This document shows, piece after piece, positions 25,617-33,457 of a DNA stretch of 64,000 nucleotides. The stretch's first letter is position 1, and each line of letters starts with the position of its first letter. The notes under the pieces are model-generated. The model saw only the letters and a program-made list of their open reading frames with translations. It did no database searches and was not told the origin of the DNA. Both the position numbers and the translations under genes were made by a program. Source of the DNA: DAOPYU01 sp942493245 (lineage in GTDB: Bacteria; Sumerlaeota; Sumerlaeia; UBA8349); assembly GCA_942493245.1 (NCBI GenBank), contig OW818685.1, positions 4,278,001 through 4,342,000 of the forward strand, in the 5' to 3' direction.

Positions 25617-26770
25617 CCTCTCCCGCCTCCCCTTCAAAAGAACAAATGCAGATTCCCACCGGACTCAATGTCGTGCATGTGGACGCAGGCCGCGAATGGC
25701 GGGGCGGGCAACGCCAGGCCTTGACCCTGTGCCGGGGCCTTCAGTCACTGGGTGTCCCTCAAATTCTGGTCTGCCCGCCCGGATCGCCCCTGGGCGAACA
25801 GGCGCAGAAAGTCGGAATCCCCGTCGAACCGATGGCCCTGCGCGGCGAACTCGACCTCGTTTCGGCCTGGCGCTTGCGGCGGCTCCTGACCGCACGCGGC
25901 GCCACCCTGCTGCACGCCCACGACGCCCACGGACACGCTGTGGCGTGGATGGCGGCTCGCAAAATGCATCAGGTCGCCCTCGTCGTCTCGCGCCGCGTGG
26001 ATTTCTCTATCTCGAAAAACTATTTCTCGCGCCGCAAGTACCTCGACCCGCGCGTGCGTTACTTCGCCATCTCGAACGGCGTGCGCGACGTGCTGGTGGA
26101 AGGCGGCGTAGCGCCCAACCGGATTTTTGTGGTCCCCAGTGGCGTGGACCCGGCCCGCTTCACCTTTCAGGTCCCCCGCGACAAAATGCGACGCGAGTTG
26201 GGCATCCCCGACGATGTCCCCGTTATCGGAACCATCGGGAGTCTGGTGGACCACAAGGACCATCGCACCCTGATCGCGGCCCTGCCCGCCGTGCAAAAAC
26301 GCATCCCCACCGCCCAGTGCCTGATCGTTGGCGAAGGCGAATTGCGCCCCGACCTGGAACGCCAGATCGAGGAATTGGACCTGAAGGATTGCGTCCGCCT
26401 GATCGGGTACCGCGAGGACGTCGAAACCTTCCTGAGCGGCTTTGACCTGTTCGCGCTCTCGTCGCACCTCGAGGGACTGTGTACCTCGGTGGCCGACGCG
26501 ATGCTCTTCCGCCTGCCGGTGGTGGGCACGCGCACGGGCGGCGTGCCGGATCTGGTGCGCGATAGTGAAACCGGCCTGTTGGTCGAGCCAAAGCGGCCCG
26601 ACGCCCTGGCCGCCGCCATCGTGCGGCTGCTCGAAGACCCCGCTCTGGCGCAACGACTCGGCGCGGCGGGCGAACGACACGTCCACGGCCAATTCACCGC
26701 CGAAGCGCTGGTACGCAACTCCGTCGCCGCCTACGGAAAAGTTCTACAGGAACAGAATTGCCCTGCATGA
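25613..26770 (+). CDS. Family 4 glycosyltransferase (group 1)
   Basis: The protein of 385 aa starts in an ATGA overlap with the heptosyltransferase, behind a GGGAGG ribosome-binding site. The N-terminal Rossmann half has the glycine-rich acceptor-side loop (VDAGREWRGGQRQ). The C-terminal half has the donor site: VPSGVDPARF, GTIGSLVDHKD, LIVGEGELRPDLE, and the EX7E-like segment HLEGLCTSVADAMLFRLPVV followed by GTRTGGVPDLV. This is a retaining GT-B enzyme. Its position in the operon makes it a likely transferase for the LPS core or another surface glycan; the sugar cannot be read from the sequence. Confidence 0.88.
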   Translation: MTSPASPSKEQMQIPTGLNVVHVDAGREWRGGQRQALTLCRGLQSLGVPQILVCPPGSPLGEQAQKVGIPVEPMALRGELDLVSAWRLRRLLTARGATLLHAHDAHGHAVAWMAARKMHQVALVVSRRVDFSISKNYFSRRKYLDPRVRYFAISNGVRDVLVEGGVAPNRIFVVPSGVDPARFTFQVPRDKMRRELGIPDDVPVIGTIGSLVDHKDHRTLIAALPAVQKRIPTAQCLIVGEGELRPDLERQIEELDLKDCVRLIGYREDVETFLSGFDLFALSSHLEGLCTSVADAMLFRLPVVGTRTGGVPDLVRDSETGLLVEPKRPDALAAAIVRLLEDPALAQRLGAAGERHVHGQFTAEALVRNSVAAYGKVLQEQNCPA

Positions 26771-26839
26771 AAGTAATTCCTGTTTATAGATATTGTCAGA
26801 AAGAATCTTCATGATAACGCGGAGTTCGGTGGTCCAAAT

Positions 26840-27215
26840 CCAAGTCCCGTCAGGGACTTCTGACAATAGCCCAGCGCTTCAGCGCTGGGTTCAGGATCAA
26901 CCCTTTTCCCCGTCCCGGAGGGACGGGTGCCGGTTCCCTCGGACTTTTCAACTGTCCCTCCGGGACGAATTGTTTACGGGCCGTTTTCCCACCGTTGAAA
27001 CGGTGGGCTATTTTCTGACCGTCCCTCCGGGACGGAACGGCCCATTGTAAAAACCGACAGTCGAATCATACTGAAGATTCTTTCCGGCAATTGTTTTATC
27101 TTCCCCGTTCTTCATATGGCCCCGAAGGGGCCGCCCCATCAGTAGCCGTGGGTGACCGAAGGGAACCCACGGAAAAGCGCCAGAAAAAACGAAGCACCCT
27201 GAAGGGGTGCCCCAC
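26840..27215. repeat. Cluster of short palindromes between the glycan operon and the helicase
   Basis: The stretch is a run of small perfect or near-perfect palindromes. They include CCCAGCGCTTCAGCGCTGGG (26872-26891), CCGTCCCGGAGGGACGG, CCCACCGTTGAAACGGTGGG, GTCCCTCCGGGAC, GGCCCCGAAGGGGCC (about 27119-27133) and GCACCCTGAAGGGGTGC. The part from about 27119 to 27215 is an inverted copy of the element at 33155-33275: both contain a GGGTTCCCTTCGGTCACCC hairpin flanked by CCCCTTCGGGG-type stems. No gene is supported in 26771-27234; the short frames here are repeat translations. Confidence 0.75.
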
Positions 27216-27234
27216 AAAACAAGGACAACCCCGC

Positions 27235-29709
27235 ATGAGCGACTCCTCCCTTCTCGAAGGACTCAACCCCCAGCAGCGCGAAGCCGTCGTCACGACAGAA
27301 GGCCCCGTGCTCGTGATCGCGGGCGCCGGCTCGGGCAAGACCCGCGTCATCACCCGCCGCATCACCTACCTGATTGACGAAAAAGGGGTCTCGCCCTGGG
27401 AAATCTTCGCCGCGACGTTCACCAACAAGGCCGCCCGCGAAATGAAACACCGCGTGGCCCAACTCTGCCGCTCCGTGGACACCCAGCGCCTGCCCGTGGC
27501 CACCTTCCACTCGCAATGCGTCTCTGTTCTGCGCCACGAGGCCGCAGCCGTCGGTCTGTCCCCAAAATTTTCCATCTGCGACGACACGGACCAGACCGGC
27601 CTGTTGCGCGACTGCATCAACGCGCTGGGCCACAGCCCCAAGATCCTGCCCCCCGCCAGTGTGCGCGAAGTGATCTCGCTCGCCAAAATGCGCCTGATCG
27701 AGGGGGAGGACGCCTGGGGATTCATCGAAACGATCCGCGACAAGGACCAGGCGGACATCTACCTCGAGTACCAGCGCCGCCTGCGCGCCAGCGACGCCGT
27801 GGACTTCGACGACCTGCTCCTGCTCGTCGTGCGCCTCTGGAGTGAAAACCCCCAACTGCTCGAATCGTACCAGCGCCGGTTCCGCTACGTCCTCGTGGAC
27901 GAATACCAGGACACCAACCTGGCGCAGTTCGAACTCGTGCGCCTCCTCACGCAGTCGCACCACAACCTGTGCGTGGTGGGCGACGAGGACCAGAGTATCT
28001 ACTCGTGGCGCGGCGCCGAAATCACCAACCTGCTCGAATTCAAGAAGCACTTCCCCGAAGCCAAAATCATCCGCCTCGAGCAGAACTACCGCTCGACCGG
28101 CACCATCCTCGATGCGGCCAGCGCCGTCATCGCGCGCAACACGCAACGCCTCGGCAAGGAACTCTGGACCGAGGACGGAGCGGGCGACCCGATCGTCGAG
28201 ATCGACGCGGAAAACGAATACAAGGAAGCCCGTCAGATCGTGGGGGAAATCGTCACCCTCCACGCCCACGGCCTGCCCCTCGACGAAATCGCCCTCTTCT
28301 ACCGCGTCAACTCCCTCTCGCGCGTCTATGAAGAAGTGCTGCGCGAGTGCCGGGTGCCCTATCAGGTCATCGGCGGCGTCGGCTTCTACGACCGGGCGGA
28401 AATCAAGGACCTCCTCGCCTACCTCCAGGTCATCGCCAACCCGGGCAATGCCCTCTCGCTCCTGCGCATCCTCAACGCGCCCAAACGGGGCATCGGCAAG
28501 TCCGCCGAGCAGAAACTGCTGACGCACGCCGACTCGCTCCACCTGTCCCTGTTCGAGATCCTCCTGTCCCCGACTCTTCTCCGCGAGGCGGGCCTGAAGG
28601 GGAAAGCCGCCGAGGCCGCGCAGCAACTGGCCAACTGGTTCGTCGAGTGGACCGCCCAGCTCGAGCGCCTGACCTTCCGCGAACTCGTCGAGGACATCCT
28701 CCACAAGACCGACTACGAGGCCGCGCTCGGCGACCCGAAATCCATCGAAGTCCTCTCGCGCAAGGAAAACATCCGGGAATTCCTCGGCGCGCTGGAACAA
28801 TTCGAGTCAGAGAATCCGGAGATGTCCCTGGCCAACTACCTCGAAACCGTCGTCCTGCGCCAGGCGAGCGACCAGCCCCGAACCGGCGAGGAACGTGGTG
28901 TTTCGCTCATGACCGTCCACAACGCCAAGGGACTCGAATTCGACGTGGTCTTCCTCGTCGCGCTCGAAAAAGACCTCTTCCCCAACGCGCGCGCCGTGCG
29001 CGACCAGGGCCACAGTGAAGAAGAGCGCCGCCTCTTCTACGTCGCCATCACCCGCGCGCGCCGCCGCCTCTATATCTCCCACGCGCAGATGCGCCGCCTC
29101 TACGGCGAGGTCAACTGGCCCACCCCCTCGCAATTCCTCTTCGAAATCCCCGACTCGTTGCGCGTCAAACTCGAAGACGCCGACCTGCCCCCCCTGCGGC
29201 GGCGGAAAACGGAACCCGTCCCCCTGCAGAAACTACCCGACACCCCCCGGACACCCCATCCCGCCAGAGAAACGGCACCGCGTCCCTCGGAATCGGAAGG
29301 GGAAGGGAAAACATCGTCCATCAAAACTCCGGTTCAACCCACGACTCCCACCCAACCCGAGTCGTCATCGTCGGGACAATCGGAGTCCTCCTCGGCGCGG
29401 CCACCCAACTCGTCCCCGCGAACCCGGGGACAGGAAGAGTCCTCCCGGTCGGAAACGCCGTCGTCCTCTCCCCCGCCACCACCCGCCGCACCCCAGCTTT
29501 TCTTCCACAAACTCCTCGGGGAAGTCGAAATCCTGGAAGAGCGCGGAGTCGCCTCGCAACGCCGCTTCATCGTCCGAGACGCCCGTGGCGCCCAGCACAC
29601 CCTCATGGCCGCCTACGCCAACCTCATCCCCCTCCAGACACCGTCCCCCGCACCCTCATCCCCGGCGGCAACCTCTCTACCCGAACCGGAGGAGGATCTG
29701 CCGTTCTGA
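27235..29709 (+). CDS. pcrA: UvrD/PcrA-type superfamily 1 DNA helicase
   Basis: The protein of 824 aa is an ATP-dependent 3'-5' DNA helicase for repair and replication restart. The ATG at 27235 follows AAGGACAA; the frame stays open upstream only through the palindrome repeats. Motifs run in order: NPQQREAV (Q motif), AGAGSGKT (Walker A), DEYQDTN (II), GDEDQSIYSWRG (III), EQNYRST (IV), then GVSLMTVHNAKGLEFDVVFL (V) and YVAITRARRRLYIS (VI), with 2A/2B inserts. The tail is unusual: about 110 residues of low-complexity Pro/Ser/Glu linker precede a PcrA-type C-terminal Tudor-like segment (LFFHKLLGEVEILEERG...AYANLIPL), which in PcrA contacts RNA polymerase. The ending EPEEDLPF is acidic. UvrD versus PcrA naming is by similarity only. 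Confidence 0.93.
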   Translation: MSDSSLLEGLNPQQREAVVTTEGPVLVIAGAGSGKTRVITRRITYLIDEKGVSPWEIFAATFTNKAAREMKHRVAQLCRSVDTQRLPVATFHSQCVSVLRHEAAAVGLSPKFSICDDTDQTGLLRDCINALGHSPKILPPASVREVISLAKMRLIEGEDAWGFIETIRDKDQADIYLEYQRRLRASDAVDFDDLLLLVVRLWSENPQLLESYQRRFRYVLVDEYQDTNLAQFELVRLLTQSHHNLCVVGDEDQSIYSWRGAEITNLLEFKKHFPEAKIIRLEQNYRSTGTILDAASAVIARNTQRLGKELWTEDGAGDPIVEIDAENEYKEARQIVGEIVTLHAHGLPLDEIALFYRVNSLSRVYEEVLRECRVPYQVIGGVGFYDRAEIKDLLAYLQVIANPGNALSLLRILNAPKRGIGKSAEQKLLTHADSLHLSLFEILLSPTLLREAGLKGKAAEAAQQLANWFVEWTAQLERLTFRELVEDILHKTDYEAALGDPKSIEVLSRKENIREFLGALEQFESENPEMSLANYLETVVLRQASDQPRTGEERGVSLMTVHNAKGLEFDVVFLVALEKDLFPNARAVRDQGHSEEERRLFYVAITRARRRLYISHAQMRRLYGEVNWPTPSQFLFEIPDSLRVKLEDADLPPLRRRKTEPVPLQKLPDTPRTPHPARETAPRPSESEGEGKTSSIKTPVQPTTPTQPESSSSGQSESSSARPPNSSPRTRGQEESSRSETPSSSPPPPPAAPQLFFHKLLGEVEILEERGVASQRRFIVRDARGAQHTLMAAYANLIPLQTPSPAPSSPAATSLPEPEEDLPF

Positions 29710-29941
29710 TTCCGTTTTTTCAGGAGGTAGTGGTATGGCTTCGGATATCGAGATTTTTTTGCGTGGGTAGCAACGACATAAGGAAAGAGACGAATAAGAA
29801 ATATGATGAAATACAGCCAGGGAAGAAGTATATAAGGCATCAGTACACTATTTCTCCCGGAGTACCAAATCCGGACCGGTCGACATTCTGATTCGAATCC
29901 AAACGGGTCAATATGCTAAGTAGCCTTGAGGGGACGCAGGT

Positions 29942-30850
29942 ATGGTTTCGATAGAAAATTCCGCATCCTCAGAGAGAACAAGTAAGACGGCCGGTAGCGG
30001 AAAACGAACAAGGCGGCGATTTCTGTGGCTTTCGATCATGACCCTGTCCGTGGCAATCGTGATCGGTTCTTTTCTATTCATAATGTGGGGGCCGTTTATT
30101 GTATATTCCGTGAGAAGAGGAAATCTGCCATTACTGAAAATACTCTGCATGTTTAAAAGGGACCTTTCTCATGTTCACGAATTAAGAGGGCCATCTGAAT
30201 ATCTCAATCAAGATCCTCCTGAATATACCTTTGGGTCCTGGGAATGGCGCCGTATAGATTTGTTAACTGAATCCATATGTCAACATAGAACAGAAGTTGC
30301 AAAATGGCTTTTAGAGAAGGGATTGGATCCAAACTCAAAAGATTTTCAGGGTTGTACGCCCCTTCATTTTGCTGCTGGAGGGGGAGATTATGAATCGATT
30401 CAACTCCTCCTGGATTATGGCGCAAATATCCAGGAACGCAATAGGGATGGAATGTCGGTCTTCTCTTATGCGACATGGAACTATGAATTGTTCCGCTATC
30501 TTGTGAAAATTGTTCCAAACTTCGATCCTTTGATGAGAGATAATTATGGAGACACGCTCCTGCATTGTGCGTGCATTTGCCATGTAGACGAACCGCGGAC
30601 AATCTATTATCTTGTCTCTATGGGTGTAGACCCAAATTCAAGAACGAACGATGGAAAAACTCCATTACATTTTGCCACGGAACTTAGGCATCCAAAACAA
30701 GTCGTTGCGTTGTTAGAGTCTGGCGCAAATCCCGATTTTCTGGACAACGAGGAGGATATTCTTCAGAAAGAAAGTAATACACGTGAGTGGGTTACTAAAA
30801 AGGATATGCTTGATCTCATAAACGAATCGAAGAACATACCCCAAAAATGA
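29942..30850 (+). CDS. Ankyrin-repeat protein with an N-terminal membrane anchor
   Basis: The protein of 302 aa starts behind a GAGGGG ribosome-binding site. A basic stretch (KRTRRRFLW) leads into one transmembrane helix at about residues 28-52, which anchors the rest on the periplasmic side or the cytoplasmic side; the sequence does not settle which. Residues about 105-275 form four to five ankyrin repeats, recognisable by GCTPLHFAAGGGDYESIQLL, LLDYGANIQERNRDG, GDTLLHCAC and DGKTPLHFATELRHPKQVV. Ankyrin repeats bind proteins; no partner is indicated. Base composition is clearly AT-richer (low-to-mid 40s % GC by eye) than the helicase before it, as in the next gene, suggesting recent acquisition. 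Confidence 0.85.
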   Translation: MVSIENSASSERTSKTAGSGKRTRRRFLWLSIMTLSVAIVIGSFLFIMWGPFIVYSVRRGNLPLLKILCMFKRDLSHVHELRGPSEYLNQDPPEYTFGSWEWRRIDLLTESICQHRTEVAKWLLEKGLDPNSKDFQGCTPLHFAAGGGDYESIQLLLDYGANIQERNRDGMSVFSYATWNYELFRYLVKIVPNFDPLMRDNYGDTLLHCACICHVDEPRTIYYLVSMGVDPNSRTNDGKTPLHFATELRHPKQVVALLESGANPDFLDNEEDILQKESNTREWVTKKDMLDLINESKNIPQK

Positions 30851-31037
30851 GAAGAATCGAGATTCCTTCGTTGCATGTTCTTTGGACGAGGAGGTAATAA
30901 TCTGACATAAGCGAAGTAACACGAGAGTCGATGGAGTGGTATGATAATCGCATGGTATTTTTCGGTGCCTTCCATTGGAACACCACCAAAAAAATTATAC
31001 GAATAGGTGAAAAGCCCAAAGAGGCAGGGAAAAAACC

Positions 31038-32240
31038 ATGACCACCAAGGGAGATACAGAAGTTCGAAAGAATACGTTACGGACAATCTTCTGTGCGATA
31101 CCCCTGCTTTTTTTGGCGTCCTGCAGTCATTACGAATATCCCGAGGTATTCAAGATTGATGACAAGCCGACCTATGGTTATGTTCTCTCCGGTGACAAAG
31201 AAAACCCGAACATGAGGTTGAGCATTACCGGGCGTCAGGATCTGGACCCCAAATGGTCGTCGTGCCGGGTCAAGTGGAGGATCTTGAGACGCCCCTTTAT
31301 TTTCGACCTTCTGACCTTTAAGTTTCCCTGTTATCCGTTGAGTTCCTCAATCAACAAAGAATTTCACAGCAACCTTTCCTGGATGCCTGTGAATTCCAAT
31401 TGGAGCGCAGAATATGCCGCATGCGATGGTGATATATTCTGTATCATGGAGTTCTTCAGTAAGGAGAATCCCCATCATTTAACCAAGAAGAAGTTCCTCT
31501 GTGTTTATTCTTCCGGAGAATGGGAAATTCATGAAAACTTCCCTTTGGAACTCGAGCCCTGCGAAATATTCCGTGATGCGAATGGGAGTATTCATCTGGT
31601 TACGAAGAAATATGTAACAGGCTCCGGTGTTTCAGTAGCCGACTACTCCCTGACAGATATGGGAGAGGTGTCACATAGGCAGTCATTATTTGAAGCGGCA
31701 TTTTCCATGGATGCATACCAATCCAGGAACACAAAAAATGAACTTGTTTATGCGGTGAAAAGAAACAAGACCCCCGGACTGACCGATTTCGAACTGTGGG
31801 GGTTTGATGGGACACAATGGGTGCCAAAGCGGACAATTCCCTATAAAGGAAGTATTGGCTATACTGATAAGATTAACGAATCGGACTGGGTTTTCTGGAG
31901 TATTTCCCCGGAAGGGAATAGAATTGCGGTCCTGAGGATCGAGGATAAAACTGCAATCATAACGATCGTTGGGGAAAAGGAAACAAGGAGCATTCAGTAC
32001 CCATTGGATAAAGATATCATGTCGAGGTCATATCGTGTTTCTCTTGATTGGGAATCGGAGGAATCTTTTGTGATCGAAACTTTCACTCATGGGCGTTCCA
32101 TTCACCACCCGATGGCCGTATATCATTACAGGTTAACCCCTTCCGGAGTAAAAAAGGTGAAGGAAAATCCCTATGATAAACTTGAGATAGGCTCCTTCCA
32201 TTCTATAATAACGATTTCTGAGATGCTCGGACTGCGTTAG
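31038..32240 (+). CDS. Uncharacterised lipoprotein
   Basis: The protein of 400 aa begins with a basic N-terminus and a hydrophobic stretch ending in a lipobox (LLFLASC), so it is most likely a lipoprotein processed near residue 31. I do not recognise a family. The second half (FELWGFDGTQWVPKRTIP, WVFWSISPEGNRIAVLRIED, TAIITIVGEKETRS) resembles strands of a beta-propeller such as WD40/TolB-like proteins, but there is no clean repeat. It lies 187 bp after the ankyrin gene, has the same low GC, and has a purine-rich site (GGCAGGGA) before the ATG. It is probably part of the same acquired segment. Confidence 0.75.
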   Translation: MTTKGDTEVRKNTLRTIFCAIPLLFLASCSHYEYPEVFKIDDKPTYGYVLSGDKENPNMRLSITGRQDLDPKWSSCRVKWRILRRPFIFDLLTFKFPCYPLSSSINKEFHSNLSWMPVNSNWSAEYAACDGDIFCIMEFFSKENPHHLTKKKFLCVYSSGEWEIHENFPLELEPCEIFRDANGSIHLVTKKYVTGSGVSVADYSLTDMGEVSHRQSLFEAAFSMDAYQSRNTKNELVYAVKRNKTPGLTDFELWGFDGTQWVPKRTIPYKGSIGYTDKINESDWVFWSISPEGNRIAVLRIEDKTAIITIVGEKETRSIQYPLDKDIMSRSYRVSLDWESEESFVIETFTHGRSIHHPMAVYHYRLTPSGVKKVKENPYDKLEIGSFHSIITISEMLGLR

Positions 32241-32359
32241 GAGCATCACCCCCTGTTGATATTCGCGAAATCCGGTGGAAATCCGGCGACACCTCACCCA
32301 TTCCCCTCTAACCCCCGCTTGAACCCCACCGGAAAACGGAAAACAACCTTCTGTGTCTA

Positions 32360-32600
32360 AAAATCGCCTGTTTTCAGCCACAAAAATGCACAGAAGGCAC
32401 AGGGAAATTTCCAGTTTTTGCGATTCTTGCACCTCCTGTAGCTGACAACAAACGGTCTCCGCGTCCCTGCGTCTCTGCGCGATGATTCTTTTCGTCCCCG
32501 TTCTCTCGGGTTTTCGCGTCTCCCCACGGTCGCAGCGCAGACCTCGCGCTCCGGGTGGACACACAGGGGGGCGGACACACAGGTTCGCCCTACGGATGGG
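32360..32600. repeat. Interspersed intergenic repeat, copy 1
   Basis: It starts with CAGCCACAAAAATGCACAGA, continues through GACAACAAACGGTCTCCGCG, CCTGCGTCTCTGCGCGATGA and CTCTCGGGTTTTCGCGTCTC, and ends in a GGGCGGACACACAG-type segment. The same order recurs at 32690-32930 and 41097-41325 with high identity. It is not coding; both strands give low-complexity frames. Confidence 0.85.
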
Positions 32601-32689
32601 GTACGGCTTCACTACGCCAGGCCGTTCGCGTTCTTCGCGGTCCATCGGGGGTGTTTTTGCCGTGCCAGGACTTTTGGGCCTCATGTGGC

Positions 32690-32930
32690 TGACAAAAGAA
32701 CGGTCTCCGCGTCTCCGCGTCCCTGCGTCTCTGCGCGATGATTTTTTTTCATCCCCGTCCTCTCGGGTTTTCGCGTCTCCCCACGGTCGCAGCGCAAACC
32801 TCGCGCTCTGGGCGGACACACAGGGGGCGGACACACAGGGGGAGACACACAGGGGGAGACACACAGGGGGAGACACACAGGGGGAGACACACACGGGGGC
32901 GGACACACAGGTCCGCCCCTACGGATGGGG
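32690..32930. repeat. Interspersed intergenic repeat, copy 2 (with expanded end)
   Basis: It repeats the copy-1 order (CGGTCTCCGCG, CCTGCGTCTCTGCGCGATGA, CTCTCGGGTTTTCGCGTCTC, GGCGGACACACAG). It differs in having its terminal segment expanded into a short tandem array (32811-32911). It closes with GGCGGACACACAGGTCCGCC, a small hairpin (GGCGGAC/GTCCGCC). Confidence 0.85.
32811..32911. repeat. 15-bp tandem array GGGGGAGACACACAG
   Basis: Four consecutive units of GGGGGAGACACACAG are flanked on both sides by the 16-bp variant GGGGGCGGACACACAG. It is a minisatellite grown from the end segment of the interspersed repeat. There are no spacers, so it is not CRISPR. Confidence 0.85.
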
Positions 32931-32990
32931 TGCGGCTTCGCTGCGCCAGGTCGTTCGCGTTTTTGCGGTCCGTCGGGGGTGTTTTTACCG

Positions 32991-33010
32991 CGCCAATCGG
33001 GAGATTGGCG
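32991..33010. repeat. Small hairpin repeat CGCCAATC...GATTGGCG, copy 1
   Basis: An 8-bp stem with the 4-nt loop GGGA. The same element, with loop AGGA, occurs at 40936-40957 and 45768-45787. All three lie in noncoding DNA with similar flanks (ACCGCGCC before, a purine-poor TCC/GTCCC after). Confidence 0.8.
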
Positions 33011-33154
33011 GTCCCGGGACCTTCTCTTGATCGAGAAAAGCGATTCCCGGCGTCTTGCTTTCCCCGCGAGTCTTCTTTTCATACGGGCCGCTTACAGGCA
33101 GGAATCCTTCCCAAACGCGCCTTCCTCCCGAAATACCTCAATCCTTCACGTTTC

Positions 33155-33275
33155 TGTCGCCCCTCCGGGGCTTGAACTTGTTTTGCGCTTTCTTCCGGGG
33201 GTTCCCTTCGGTCACCCCCGGCTGGCTTACAAGCCTGCGCAGCACCTCACCGTCGCCCCCTCCGAGGGCTAAAAA
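33155..33275. repeat. Palindromic intergenic element, inverse copy of 27119-27215
   Basis: CGCCCCTCCGGGGC, then GGGGGTTCCCTTCGGTCACC followed by CCCGG, then CCCCCTCCGAGGGC form successive hairpins. Their order matches the reverse complement of 27119-27215. The whole region 32241-33457 (1.2 kb) holds repeats only; I see no gene in it. Confidence 0.7.
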
Positions 33276-33457
33276 CCTCAAGAAATTCGATTTCTCGAAT
33301 CCTTCGGGTAAGACTGAAGAATCAAGGCCGAAATGCAAAACCCCCGACTTTAGGTTGATAAGCGTCATGCCCCTGTGTTCTAATAGACTGGTTTTTTTCG
33401 TCCGCGTTGCGCGCGGAAATTTGTTTTGCTGACTTGATGCTCAAGGAGATCGTCTCG

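Noticed and set aside
26793..27050. An 85-codon frame between the GT4 gene and the helicase
   Set aside because: It consists of the palindromic repeats translated in one frame.
32811..32911. Possible CRISPR array
   Set aside because: Units are 15-16 bp, directly adjacent and without unique spacers; there are no cas genes.
32133..33082. Cys/Pro-rich minus-strand frames (CVSPPVCLPLCVSP type)
   Set aside because: They are translations of the interspersed repeat and its 15-bp tandem array, not proteins.
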